Of a stretch of DNA of 64,000 nt, positions 1-11,374 are shown one piece after another. The stretch covers positions 65,630,929-65,694,928 of the forward strand of contig CM049312.1 of NCBI GenBank assembly GCA_026874595.1. The letters run 5' to 3'. This DNA comes from Sipunculus nudus (lineage: Eukaryota > Annelida > Sipuncula > Golfingiida > Sipunculidae). Each line of letters starts with the position of its first letter. Position 1 is the first letter of the stretch. The position numbers and the translations under genes were made by a program. The notes beneath the pieces are model-generated. The model did no database searches. It saw only the letters and a list, made by a program, of their open reading frames with translations, and was not told the DNA's origin.

Positions 1-384
1 CAAGAAAATTTCCGTTTTAACCCAGCACATTTGCTTATCCCCGGCATGTTTATTGAATTTATGACCACATAAACACAAGCATAGCTCGCACAGGAAACAG
101 GACGCAGACAGCTTGCAGGCGATACAGGAAATGACCCGTGTCCATGGAGACAATGTTTCAGTTTGGGTTGTGAGCTCACATGTATACTATTGTGTGAGTT
201 CATCATTCTTAGCATAATATTGAGATTATGGGCCGTTTACCCAATATATGAATGCAGCCTGATGCAAGACCACTGCGATACATCCCAAGATATTACTTGA
301 ATCACGACTCGAATAGGCTTACCAGCCTAATTATCCGATTGCCTCCTGAGACGGGTTGTCACGGCTACCTTATCCCATATACAT
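1..384 (+). repeat. Dispersed repeat family R1, copy 1 (left end cut by window)
   Basis: This stretch is collinear with 8707-9085 in the same orientation, with many substitutions and small indels. Shared landmarks include GGCGATACAGGAAATGAC, the phrase AAGACCACTGCGAT and TAGGCTTACC. The similarity ends near GTTGTCACGGCTAC. No long reading frame is conserved between the copies, so it is an old dispersed non-coding repeat of unknown class. The left boundary lies outside the window. Confidence 0.8.
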
Positions 385-437
385 CGCAACCAACGAACCA
401 TGGACTTATCCTTGTAAATGTTCCCGCTAGCTAAAGA

Positions 438-495
<58 letters not shown>

Positions 496-1001
496 ACAGA
501 AATTTAAAATCTCCGTAACTTCATAAGACTCAACACAAGAGAGAGAGAAAGTTAATTTATTAATAATTTATTTGGAATGCAGGAATTAATTTCAATATCT
601 TTGTTTACTGTGACAATTGGAGATTAAATTCCCGAGATAAATATCTTTCTATGTATATTATTTGCTGCAAATAAACGTGTACAGTTATAAAACTAGAAGT
701 AAACATAACTGCGCTTTTTTGTGATTTTACATAACTGCTCAGTACTACTCTCTCAGCAGATATTTAGTGTGTGAACAGTTTTTCATGGGTATTTCATGCA
801 CAGTCAGTTAGTGTGGGGCCATGACCCCCTGCGGTTCCCCCGTGGATACGCCCCTGCAGACGGATCAGAACTATGTCTGGCTCAAAAACATTTCGGGTTG
901 AAACATCCTCTATTTTATGACATATATACCAATCAACTGACTGATGGCGAATCAATCGTTTTTTTTTTTTTTTAACTGTACAAATATAATTTCATTATTA
1001 G
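385..1001. other. Intergenic or intronic stretch
   Basis: It holds a pure (TA)n tract at about 441-491 and, at 812-858, a fragment with CATGACCCCCTGCGG and ACGCCCCTG that resembles 63022-63070, part of a common GC-ended repeat. A poly-T run at 959-973 precedes the candidate exon at 1002. I see no gene. Confidence 0.6.
441..491. repeat. (TA)n microsatellite
   Basis: Uninterrupted TA dinucleotide tract of about 25 units just right of repeat R1. Confidence 0.95.
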
Positions 1002-1429
1002 CAAAAGAACAGCCAACAACCGCCCGAGAGAGAAATGATCCATGCAAACTATGTGATTTGATGGTTGTTGAGAAAGGCCCTGGAAGGATACTCCCTCTGT
1101 CTATTGCAGGTTAGACATTTAATGTGAAGAGATATACAATTAGAACAGTAGTTTACGAATATAAGCGTCTACATAATGCACTCGATAAATGTCAAAATTT
1201 CCACTCTACATATTTTGTTTTGTTGTAATGTATGAATGAGTGACCTGCATCCTTAATGTTGGACAAGAAAGCAAGTATTTAATTCGTAGTTTGTAAAGGG
1301 GCTCATCTATGGTGGATCATCTACATTTATATGATCTGGTGAATTCAAAACTTTAGGTCTGTTTTTCGAAGTTCTGGCTATCCTGTGTCTGGTGGTTGTC
1401 ATGGCCATTTCCATCCTGATATTAAAGAG
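1002..1429 (+). CDS. Candidate exon pair of a single-pass membrane protein (partial gene)
   Basis: Two putative exons are joined in phase. Exon 1002-1109 follows ATTATTAG and ends at GCAG/GTTAGA; it is 108 nt, phase 1 to phase 1, and encodes 35 full codons with a Cys-x2-Cys pair. Exon 1357-1429 follows CTTTAG and ends at AAGAG/GTAACA. Its 23 codons are almost all hydrophobic (Leu, Val, Ile, Met) and end in Lys, as expected of a transmembrane helix followed by a stop-transfer charge. Joined, the frame stays open from a short extracellular stem into the helix. No upstream exon is seen, so the 5' part would lie left of the window; 6660-6777 is a possible cytoplasmic tail exon with matching phase. 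The family is not recognised. This could be chance, because the exons are short and the first donor is weak. Confidence 0.35.
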
Positions 1430-3250
1430 GTAACATCGCCTGTCAATTCTATTTGGTTACTGAATAAAACTCTGGTCAGATATATTCGCACTTTGCTCTG
1501 TTGGTCACACCGTACTAAACTGTTGTCTGAAAGAACTATATGTAATATAATATGACTGTGCTTTGCATATTTATATATGTATCTATTTACATTGTTTATC
1601 AGTTATAGCATCATTAAATCAACCATGCTAATATGGATATGACATTTGGTATTGAACCATTTAAATATATATGAACGAACTGGATATCATAATAAAAGAT
1701 TGGTTTGAGGAGATACGTAAATTATACATCATAATCTGATTGGCAGCCATTACAAGCCATTTGTTCACACAAACACATGCACGTTTCGTACAGCTCAAGA
1801 AATAGTGTAATAACAAACAGGAAACGGTACCCTGAACTGAATACACATACACACACACACACCCTCACACACACACACATATATATATATATATCCTCTG
1901 TTTGAGCTAAATATATATATATATATATATATATAAATATATATATATATAATCTTTTCTGCATATAAGTTTCAGAACGCAGGTGACAGAACAAGGTGTA
2001 CAAATGGCTGAACGTTTTTAAGAAACTGAACTCTACGATACAACCCCATCCCCAACATAAAAATGAAGTAAACGACAGAAAAGGAGTTTTAAAAGGACAA
2101 TTTGCTTGCACCATTTTGGTCGAAGTGGGTTTGACAATTGCCGTGCATACATAAATTAAAAATCTAAATTTTCAATATGTTTCATTTGCAATGTGAAATG
2201 AAAAAAAATATTGAAAGAAAAGTCGAGCCGTTTGAGCGTTTTGTGGACATCGTTAAAACGTTTTGGATGACTGATTCAAAGCAACTATTATACATATTTG
2301 CTTCCCGTACTTTCAGGAATATGGTTAATAAAATGCTTGTACTTTCCAAGGTGTTCGATACATTGTGATTATAGTCTTGTAATCGGTAGTTTATTCCTTC
2401 TTGGAAACAGCTTATTGAGTATAAAGAAGATCTTTTTTCTTAGTTTACTCATTTTAAAATGGAAGAGGATTTAACAAATATCAACTTAAATATTATGCTG
2501 TCTGGTCTAATAAGGTCTTACACTGCATTTTCCGTGATGGTGTTTTAGTAGCCGATTCGTAGTAGTTGCTGACGTTACCTTATCATTAGACTCGTATTAA
2601 TTTGTTTTAATTCCTTATCATAGTGAGTGCTGCAGTATCTTATAGTTTATACGGTTATCTTATTGTCGAATATTCCTATATATATTTTGTAAACCATGTT
2701 TTTTTTTCAAAACTTTGAACCATAATGTAAAAAAAATCAATGTTTGTATTTGATTCTTCCTCAGTGTTGGATAAATGGCGGCCATATTTAAAAATGGGCT
2801 AAATATTATTCATATCTAGACACAGCTAACCTAGAAGAAATGTAATAATCCTCAATAAATAACCTTGAAAAGTTTTAATTACTTCAGGGGTAATTTGTCC
2901 TCTAGAATCGAATTCTACTTACTACTTTCTATTTGTTACGACTCAATGAAATGATAAAAAAATATTATTTCTGTTAAGATGTTCTTACAAAAGATAACTT
3001 TCTTTGACTCTGATCTTAATAATTTGTCTAACATAAATTAGTTATCTGTTTTAAATTAAGAACATATTTCATATGAACTTACGTTTTATCTGATGTAATT
3101 TGAATGTTTTTGTTTCCATAATACTATACTCTTTCCAATAAAAGCCAATTAAAATCAATAGGTAACCGAATACAGTATTATCCCTGTGGAAATTAAATCC
3201 TCTCTGTCCACATTGTAACAAGGGAACTTTCAGTTATACGAGTCATATGC
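1430..3250. other. AT-rich non-coding stretch
   Basis: It contains a compound microsatellite at about 1848-1950: (CA)n with a CCCTC interruption, followed by two (TA)n tracts. The frames running through this microsatellite are low complexity. I see nothing else I can support here; it may be intron if the 1002-1429 exons are real. Confidence 0.6.
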
Positions 3251-3726
3251 AGGGGCGTCATTACAGGGGCGGGGGTGATATAGGCGTGATATATATCCGC
3301 CACGTTTTAACCACCTTGAATTTGTGAGAATAATTATTTATTGGAAATGAAATATATTGATCATCAGAATAATGAACTTTGTTTCCATTTCTTGGTTTAA
3401 TATGAAATATCATATATCTAAAACCGGTTTAGAATCAACACATACTGGAAACATTATACCTTAGTTTTTAATAAGTTATACCAAATTTTGTTAAACCTTT
3501 ACTTAATTGTTATATATTTGAAATGTGTCACACAGACAAAAAATGAGAGCTAATATGAGCGAGTTTTCGTAGAAAAAAGTAAACCATTTTATAGATAATT
3601 CTACATTTCATTAGGGTTGATCATGCAACAATGATATTCTTTTAATTTATTCATCTTTTACCACTGATATTTCTAAAGCCACTGAAATTTCGGTCACAAT
3701 TCTCCCTCAATCCTCGCTACGCCCCT
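3251..3726. repeat. Short dispersed element with AGGGGCGT inverted ends
   Basis: The left end begins AGGGGCGTCATTACAGGGGC and the right end is CGCTACGCCCCT, giving an AGGGGCGT inverted match. Similar GGGGCGTAG/CTACGCCCC ends occur at 62640 and 63060, 41277-41288 and 845-855, so this is one of several copies of a GC-ended element. The interior is AT-rich and non-coding. I could not identify a target duplication. Confidence 0.45.
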
Positions 3727-3876
3727 GGCGTCAACAAGGCAAATAAACGTTTATTTTACACAATACGTTTGTGTGACATTATACCATTATGAATTATGAA
3801 CTGTTTAGACTGGATAATCATTCTGTGATGCAAACACCAAATACTGGCTAGATAACATGTAATGCAATTATTATTA

Positions 3877-4968
3877 CTAGCATATACCCGTGCTACGCAC
3901 GGTTTTGGGAAATCAGTTCTGTGTCAAATAGTCTTTCATAGTTGAATGGCTTCGTTGTACAATGTTACCGTCATCAGATCTCTTTGAAGACGATATTTGG
4001 CATAATTGTTCCGTCTTCGAGTTGACCTTTTGTCTTAGTCTGGATGACTTGGACGAATACGTTCGAATGGTGGAATGTCATATTGATCTCGAAAATCATG
4101 GCAATCCGTACGGTGTATAGACCCATATAGATCAATTATATGTATGGTTTTATGCTTAAAAATCTTACCGAAGATAAGAGATTGGCCGGATAATGTTTCG
4201 GAGAAGTTTATATGATAAATGAAATTATTTTCATATGTAAATATATTAAGTTGAACATCGCTATTACAGGTTGCCCTCCGAACCTGTCAATCCGCCATTA
4301 AAGGAACCTGTTATCTTGCATGGTACAAGTACAGTAGCGCTGAGACGTGTTCTCGATTATCGCATTCCCATTATTACGCACAATATCTGAGCACTCAAAT
4401 GTCGGGCAATCGATGGATATTTTTTTAAATATCACGCATCCCCCATTCCTGTTATAAAGCTGAGCAAATGCATTTGTTTTCCAGTGAGACAGTCTATGCA
4501 TTCACTAAGGAGCGTAGTCCCACTCGCCTTCCCCGCTGATGCCGGTTCTCGAACTCACGATGTGTGCTCTCTTAAGTCTTGTATGCTGCATACGCTGAAA
4601 CCAGAGGATAATGCAAAGTTCAGCATCAGACCTCAACATTCCATATATCTTACCCCAAACATTACATTTAAGAGATAATATTTTACAAATTATTAACATG
4701 GATGCACCTTATCGCCATTCACATTGCATGCTGAAAACAATTGAAATTTTATATCATAAGTGTAAAAAAATTTAAATATGAATTACTGATCCCATTTACG
4801 ATTCGACTACATTATGCAGTTTCTGAGGAACAGAAAATCCTCATATGTGTTTGTGAAAATTCCCTCTAATGTCCTCCTTGGTGTATTAAAATATTTCCCC
4901 ATATGGAAGGGAATACCCCATCTCATACCCTCCCTCGTGTACTTTTAATTAACATGGATCAAAATTTT

Positions 4969-5010
<42 letters not shown>

Positions 5011-5569
5011 TTGGGTTTTCATAATTACCAACGAAATATCAGCGCCCCCCCCCCCCCCCAAATATTCTGGATCCGCACCTGATTACAGCCCATTCCCCTC
5101 CCTCTATCCTTTTTCCGGCCCTGCAATACCATTCGGGTAATTATGATTCTTTCAAAGATCTTAGCATTCTCCTAATGAAAACTCCTTGTGCACATGCAAT
5201 AGACCCTGTCCCCGCACGGAGGTTTTCTTTTGAGAAGGGATCACCAAGGGGGATTATTTCGGGCCGTTGACCGCGAATCTACGAAAAACCAAGATGGGCC
5301 CCCGGAGTTAAACTCTGTCTCGCCATCACACACGCTATGGCCATAGTGTCACCGTGCCGAAGACACAAAGAAAAGAGGCGCCCGCGGGGGAGCAATTATT
5401 AAAATTATTAATTATGCACGTAATACGCAAATATTGCAAATAAAAGTGGGTGGAATCTCTTCGGACAAACCCGGAGCATATGTTTGTCGAAAATCAGGGT
5501 AATCCGTACGGTGGTATCGGAGGAGATACGGAAAATTACAAAAATCGCCTAACGCTATTAATATATAGA
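3877..5569 (-). mobile_element. Non-autonomous Helitron, copy A, complete termini
   Basis: On the minus strand the element starts at 5569 with TCTATATATTAATAGCG and ends at 3877 with CTAG. A 6-bp hairpin (CCGTGC, loop GTA, GCACGG; 3888-3902) lies 7 nt before the CTAG. The flanking bases are A before TC and T after CTAG, the standard Helitron A/T insertion site with no target duplication. No Rep/helicase frame is present, so it is non-autonomous. It aligns in reverse with the split copy beginning at 22181. Relative to that copy it carries extra sequence at about 4500-5120, including a (TA)n tract (4972-5006), a poly-C/GGATCCGC fragment (5043-5080) and a tRNA-like segment. Confidence 0.85.
3888..3902 (-). 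other. Helitron 3' terminal hairpin
   Basis: Perfect 6-bp stem (CCGTGC/GCACGG) with a 3-nt loop, close to the CTAG 3' end of Helitron copy A. In this superfamily such a hairpin acts as a rolling-circle termination signal. Confidence 0.8.
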
Positions 5570-6659
5570 TAATTACCTAAAATATCAGACACGTCGTGCG
5601 TATTTTCACCTGAAAGCGTGAAAACACCTGCTAACCTCATACACATTGCGAATACAAGGAGACTTGGGTCCTCTGTTCACGTGTATAATAATGATTCAAG
5701 GGAGTTTGAAATACACACTCTAGTGGCGTGTGTCATGATGTAAAATAAAACCATATATTTGATCTTTCGTGTGTATTATGTGCACCAAATAAAACTTGTT
5801 TTCAGCCATTGCGATCCTAGTTTGTGCGAGTGTCTGCAGATAAATCATTGGTTCCCTCGTCCACCACATTGTATGAATGTAACTTCAGTGAGGAATATAT
5901 CTCCTAATACCCGCTGATATCGAAATCCCTTGTTTGTGGATGAGTTAAGCTACCTTCCGGGACAATTTATAAAAAGCAATGCCCACAAAACCATACGGTC
6001 ACTTCGTCAGGATTTTCTTTGGTGACGAATCAACTGTGGTAACGAAACGACCGGTTCCCAAAGCGGCCATTTTCCTTTTCAATGCTGCTATTGTTTCTAA
6101 TTCTACATGACCAATATTACTACAAACTGATGTTACTTATGACTGCAACAATTCATGTTGGCAGTCGCAAATGATGTCCCAGGTAAATATTTTACAGTAT
6201 ACTAGATTAGATAGAGTAGCATAGACAAGATTCTTCTGTGTTACAAACTGTATTGAATATACTTTTAAAAAAGTCGACCGACCTCATCAAACAAAGGTAG
6301 TCACACCATGATACTGGGGGTATCAAGGTGTTCAGAAGTTGCTGAAAGCTTACCCTATACTAATGATAAGATTCAGTTATTCAAAGACAAGCGAAGACAG
6401 TTGGCTCTCTCACCACCTCTTATAAAACGCAGCTCAACGCAGAAGCGAACAAAAAAATCTTACTCTTAATTTAAAAAAGCACTTTATGTTAAAATTCTAG
6501 TTTCTGATTAATTGTTTTAATTTTAAAAGGATCGTATATACATAGTAGTTATAACAACTAAAGCGAGGCACTCTTAATGGTACAGATGCTTGATTTCTCT
6601 TCTATAACAGAAACCATTGACCATCAGTCGGTCACTATGGCTACCAACCATTCTTACAG
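5570..6659. other. Non-coding stretch
   Basis: No supported gene, RNA gene or clear repeat boundary is visible. The base composition is mixed and the reading frames are short. Confidence 0.5.
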
Positions 6660-6777
6660 TCATGCATGGGATGGAACAACGAAAAGAGCCGAGCTTGTTG
6701 ATGCTCGATTGCCCTTGTGCAAGGTTAAAATTAAGTCAAACGGTCTAATTTGTCTAGACCGTCAGATACAGTTGTGA
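6660..6777 (+). CDS. Possible terminal exon (cytoplasmic tail) of the 1002-1429 gene
   Basis: After the pyrimidine-rich acceptor CCATTCTTACAG the frame is open for 39 codons to TGA at 6775-6777. Its entry phase (one base completing the AG left by exon 1357-1429) matches, giving Ser after the Lys that closes the transmembrane helix. The predicted tail is charged and not hydrophobic. The link spans about 5.2 kb containing Helitron A, and other acceptors could serve, so this is a weak proposal resting on phase alone. Confidence 0.2.
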
Positions 6778-7224
6778 TCAGTGTAATGAATTAGTCATGA
6801 GATCACGGTTGACCTTGATTTTTTTCTTTCTGAGAAGATCATTGTGTTAATAAAGAAACTGACTAAAAAATTTAGACATTTACTCAGAAAAAATCCTGTT
6901 TTTACAACAGATAAATATGTAAAATATCATGCATTCGAGAAAGACGTATTCACCGAAAGGACTGTGTCAAGGTATTTGTTTTCCTGTTTCGTTACATGGT
7001 GTTATTCAAGAGTTGTATAAGTAACATAAAACTTCATCGCCGCCAAAAACATTTAGGTCTTTTGGATATTTATGCCAAATAGACTTAAGTACGATAAAAT
7101 AAATTAATCCTCTCTCCTTAGTCCTCATGTGTATCAGTTTAGCAATGCAGTAGGCAATATTGTCCAAGCCGACATTCAATTCTCAATACAGACATTATAA
7201 TATCCTAATGGACAAAATGCATTG

Positions 7225-7672
7225 GCGTATTCATAGCCCCCCCCCCCCCCCCCCAACCCATCCAAGTTGAGCTGTTACACCTATCATTTTATCTAACTAT
7301 TTTCCATGTAATTCGTAGTTTTTTCATATATCTTTTTTTATTTCCTAGCATTAAGATTATAAAGGTATGCACAGTTTATTTTCTAAATTATAAATTTAGT
7401 ATATTAATGAACAACACTTGGGTTTGCTCCGTTTATTATGAAAGCATCCAAATATTACTATACTGAAAGAGACTTTTCGACATTACAGCAGTCTATTTTT
7501 CATGGACTGAAAATATATTACGTAATAAAAATGATGATAATAATAATGACAATAATAATAATAATAATAATAATAATAATTAAAAAAATCGTGCACAATA
7601 TAAGAAATTAGTTTTTTAATACCCATCAAACGCTAACCCAGTATTAGCGACCCCTGTTCACGAATTTGGATC
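7225..7672. repeat. Poly-C and GGATCCGC-ended dispersed element
   Basis: An 18-nt poly-C run near 7237-7254 at one side and GGATCCGCCTCTG near 7667-7680 at the other resemble the poly-C plus GGATCCGC ends seen at 35068-35274, 5043-5080 and 52133-52165. A (TAA)n tract lies at about 7543-7580. Boundaries are approximate. Confidence 0.35.
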
Positions 7673-7799
7673 CGCCTCTGAAATGTTCTCCAAACAGACA
7701 CTGTATTATCCACACAGACCTTTTTAACACTAAACTAGACTAAGGGAGATGGAGCGCTTGCCGATAGTTAAGGGGAACAAACGCAAATAATAAGTTAAT

Positions 7800-8580
7800 G
7801 TAGGTGCGCTGATATTGAAATGTCGCAGACCCCTCTAGCCTAAAACATGACCGAGTTATAAACATTCACCTGAATTCTAGTTTTATCTCGTTCGTCCACA
7901 AACGTCGAGAGATTTCATGAGAATTGAAAATTTACAATATCAAACTTTTCAAATGCTAAGATATGTCGAAAACTAGACCTGTCTTGGGTACTTGGGTAAG
8001 ACGTGACGAAGTTATAAGCATCTCTGTAATTTCTCATTTATTTTCGTTTGTCCACAAATGTCATAAAATTTCGCAAGATTTGCACTTCTAACATGTCAAG
8101 CTTATCTTATGCTACCAACTGCCAAATGAACTCTACAGCGTTGAAGGTCATCGAGTTAAAAATATTCTGTGATATTTCGTTTCTCCACGCATGACGAGAA
8201 ACGGTGCGAGATTTGCAAACACGACAGGAGATATGATTGTTTTACATATCATATACCAGTTTAAAATGATTGATGCAAAACTGTATCCTGTGAAGAGGCA
8301 AGTGTTTGAAGGAAGCATGATTTTGTAGTTTTTAGGTGACCCTGACATTGACCTTTGACTTGGATTGTTCAAATACAAACAGCTTCTAGGATTGTCAATC
8401 AACTATGTAAGTTTAAAAGCGACTGCTACAAAATTGTGACCTTGAGAGTGCAGACAGACAGACAAAATGCGTGACAAACAGATATACGGAACTCCCTAAT
8501 TAGCGACATATCGGCCCTCTGACATTACGACCAGATTACTGGCTGTCAGAGTGTCTTAACATCTAGGTCTGAGGAGGCTT
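7800..8580. repeat. Degenerate ~150-bp tandem repeat, about three units
   Basis: Three units align loosely, anchored at GACCGAGTTATAAAC (about 7849), GACGAAGTTATAAGC (about 8005) and TCATCGAGTTAAAAA (about 8148). Each is followed by a CGTTTGTCCACAAA-like block and then an AGATTTGCA-like block. Downstream, TTGACCTTTGACTT (about 8349) and GTGACCTTGAG recall, in reverse, the GGTCAAAGGTCA motif of the 36-40 kb repeats. Non-coding. Confidence 0.5.
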
Positions 8581-8706
8581 CATGAGGATGCAAATATTTT
8601 CATTTTTTTTTACAGCGCCTCATGGCCTACAGGTAAAATGTCAATTGACATAAACCAGACTAATCGTTGGCATTTTAGTGTACTTTTTAACAACACCACA
8701 CATGAG

Positions 8707-9085
8707 CGAGAAAAGCTCCGTTTAAACTCAGCATATTGGTAAATCGCTCCGCTTGTTTGTTGAATTTCTGACCGCATGAATACAGGCATGGCTCGCACGG
8801 GTTAGAAGACACAGCCAACTTGTAGGCGATACAGGAAATGACTCGTTACAATAGAGACGGGGTTTCAGTTTGTGTGGTGACTTCAAATGTATTCTCTTCA
8901 TCATTAATTCAGGATTGGTAGCATAATGTTAAGATTATTGGCTGTTTACCACAATATGAATGTAACATGATGGAAGACCACTGCGATGCATTCCTCGATA
9001 TCGCTTGTATCACTAGATTCACTACTCAAGTAGGCTTACCGGCCCAATAATCATTGCCTACGGAGTCGGGTTGTCATGGCTACTC
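8707..9085 (+). repeat. Dispersed repeat family R1, copy 2
   Basis: Second copy of the repeat at 1-384 in the same orientation. It holds the matching landmarks GGCGATACAGGAAATGAC, AAGACCACTGCGATGC and TAGGCTTACCGG. Similarity stops after GTTGTCATGGCTAC. No shared open frame was found and the class is unknown. Confidence 0.8.
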
Positions 9086-9127
9086 ACCAACATGCTTGCC
9101 AAAATAATAAGATTTTCGACAAGGAAC

Positions 9128-9340
9128 AAACACTGTATTCTTCTAAGAGACACTGTGTTCTAAAAACACTCAGCCAATATTTAAAAAAAAGACACTATAT
9201 CCCCAAACATACACTTTATTCCCCAAACATCTACATTTAACCCTGTATTCTCTTAATTGATACTACATTCTTCAAACAAAGAGTATATATTTCAAACGAC
9301 CACTTTATTCTCCAAACAGACACGATATTCCCCGACATTC
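9128..9340. repeat. Degenerate minisatellite, ~21-28 bp unit
   Basis: Repeated variants of ACACTTTATTCCCCAAACAT and GACACTGTATTCT follow one another with irregular spacing. An isolated pair of units also sits at 7684-7722. Non-coding. Confidence 0.55.
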
Positions 9341-10180
9341 ATAATTCCTTTCTTGCTCCTTCATTTATGAAGAAAACAATTTTTAGACATCTATCCTCCT
9401 AAGACTTGTTTTAGTAAAAGACAAACTAAAGCATCTATACAGCATAGTAGAATAAAATGGTTTAACAATCCTGTACCGTTTGAAGTTGTGCCATCTGATG
9501 AACTGAAGCACGATGCCTCACAATTTTGCCATCTGAGAGCATATAAAATGACAGACAGACCGCTTTATTATTATTATCTAAAAAAAGTTAAGATTCGCAA
9601 CAATATAGTTGCAATATGAGGTCAAGTATTTGTTGCATAAAACCTTAAACATGGGATTAACATGGTAATGGTTTGTCGTACATGGGTCATCCTCTCCAAT
9701 GAGCCGCATTGCTTGCTTTCCAATACGGGGTCATCTGAAAGAAAAAAAATCACGAATTCTATGAAAGGCAAAGATATGTTCGAAAAACATTTGTGTTTAT
9801 TTCTCATTGTTACCTACTCAGTCTTGTTTTTAAAAATCTACATGGTTCCCCTGAATATGAAAAGTTAATGAAATTGTGTAAAATACAAACTATTGCTGAG
9901 ATACTTTATACTTTGCCCCCAACAGGCTTAGTACCAAATTCATCACCAGGTGTCTCATGGTATTGCCCATGCAGTGCATGGGCATTCCCAACGCATGATA
10001 TCTGTCTATGAAGGTTTAATTAATCTAACGCACAATAGAACTTTACTCTGCGTGGAGGTTGGTCATGGGTTGTTCATTCACCCAATAAGCTCATGAGCTC
10101 TGATGATCTCATTACGTTTGAAACATTATTTTTCTTCTTATTATTATTATTATTTTCTAATTCTAAACGTGATTCCTGTC
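9341..10180. other. Non-coding flank 3' of the EGF gene
   Basis: No supported gene. An inverted motif around GCCCATGCAGTGCATGGGC (9964-9982) forms a short palindrome, and a (TTA)n run lies at 10135-10155. Confidence 0.5.
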
Positions 10181-10186
10181 TTTAAT
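10181..10186 (-). terminator. Possible poly(A) signal of the EGF gene
   Basis: On the minus strand this reads ATTAAA, the commonest variant of AATAAA, about 50 nt past the stop codon of the three-EGF gene. No canonical AATAAA lies nearer. Confidence 0.35.
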
Positions 10187-10232
10187 TGTTATCCAGAATC
10201 ATTTTAAATATCAGCAAGGTATCAAGTTCATG

Positions 10233-11374
10233 TTATTTCACCTTGTCACAATGCCTGCCTGTAAATCCCTTCTTGCAGGCGCACACGTAGCCCTCCGGGT
10301 GGGCAGACGAACTGTAGCAAGTCCCGCCATTCAAACACTGGGTCCTTTTAGTAAAACAATAATTTCCTGAAACAAACAAAAATAATCGGTAAACTGAGTG
10401 GTACATATATACTTATTTTTACAAGTAAATTTGTGTTATCCATTAATATGTAACCCCCCCCCCCCCCCTGACAAATATGAAACAACTAGATATGAACACT
10501 GCATCGTGGTGTTAAGTAGCATATGCTGTCATGTTTTTTTTTTATTATTTATTTTTTTTTTACTATTGCTTTTACTTTGAATAAACAAAATATCCATGAA
10601 CTTGATTTGTCTGCTACCTGTTTAATGACACAGAAACTTCAATTATAATGGCCTAAAAAAATCAACGCCTTTAATATGTGATTACCAAATATGGTAATAT
10701 GGGAATATTTATGAAATTAACTGTTACTGAAATGGCTTACTCATCTCGCAGTTCTGTCCAACGTTACCCTGGAGACAGCGGCAGTTGTAACCATGGGGAC
10801 GGAACATGGACACCCTGCACAATCCTCCGTTTTGGCATGGGTTACCGTTCAAACATGGACTGACTACAATAACAAGTGCAAATATTGTCATTCCAGTTGA
10901 GCATTATTATAAGCATATAAAAAGCAAGTATGTATATTTGGTTGCTTTTTTCTATACGCAGCAGCGTATATACATATTTAAGTTGTATGATAGCATGCCC
11001 ACATCAATAAAAAAACAAGAAAACGTGTTTAATACACGACGGCCTTTAGATTTGCTTTCTGACTTCCCTGGAAAATATCCTTTTTTGCTCTTTTTTAATT
11101 TTTTCTAGACTTTTTAAAGTGTTTAAATTAAATTTGACAAATTTATGCTAGTGCATAACTTAAATGTAGTTATATTGCCGAAAAATTGTCACGTACCTTT
11201 CTCGCAGTTTTTGCCATAGTGCGGGGATTTACAATAGCAACGGTATGGTTCAGGCAGCCATGGTATACTTCTACAAAATCCCCCGTTTTTACAAGGTTTT
11301 AGATCACATGGATCCGAAGCCATGCTGCAGAGAGGCACCAAAGCTAAAAACAGCGCAAATTTCAGCTCTTTCAT
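10233..11374 (-). CDS. Secreted protein with three EGF-like domains
   Basis: Three exons on the minus strand join into a 144-codon frame: 11374-11197, 10863-10741 and 10366-10233. Both introns are phase 1 with good signals (donors GTACGT and GTAAGC; acceptors TTGTAG and TTTCAG). Residues 1-20 form a hydrophobic signal peptide. The chosen ATG has A at -3, and no upstream in-frame ATG is seen. Each EGF module has six cysteines in the C-x(4-6)-C-x5-C-x(n)-C-x-C-x8-C pattern: Cys23-57, Cys63-98 and Cys104-140, each with an NGG(F/L/T)C motif. Boundaries fall between domains, the classic shuffled EGF exon. No calcium-binding signature, transmembrane helix or GPI-type tail is seen, so it is predicted to be extracellular and soluble. 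It may be a matrix protein or ligand; the role is unknown. Confidence 0.85.

Noticed and set aside
1722-2114. Tyr/Ile-repeat frames across (TA)n and (CA)n tracts here and at many other microsatellites
   Set aside because: Alternating Tyr-Ile strings are the direct translation of TA repeats and carry no coding evidence.
4525-4620. tRNA-like segment on the minus strand with a GAGTTCGAGAACC B-box-like word and GACTTAAGAG anticodon-like loop
   Set aside because: No acceptor stem or good A box could be closed. It is probably a tRNA-derived SINE fragment inside Helitron A rather than a tRNA gene.
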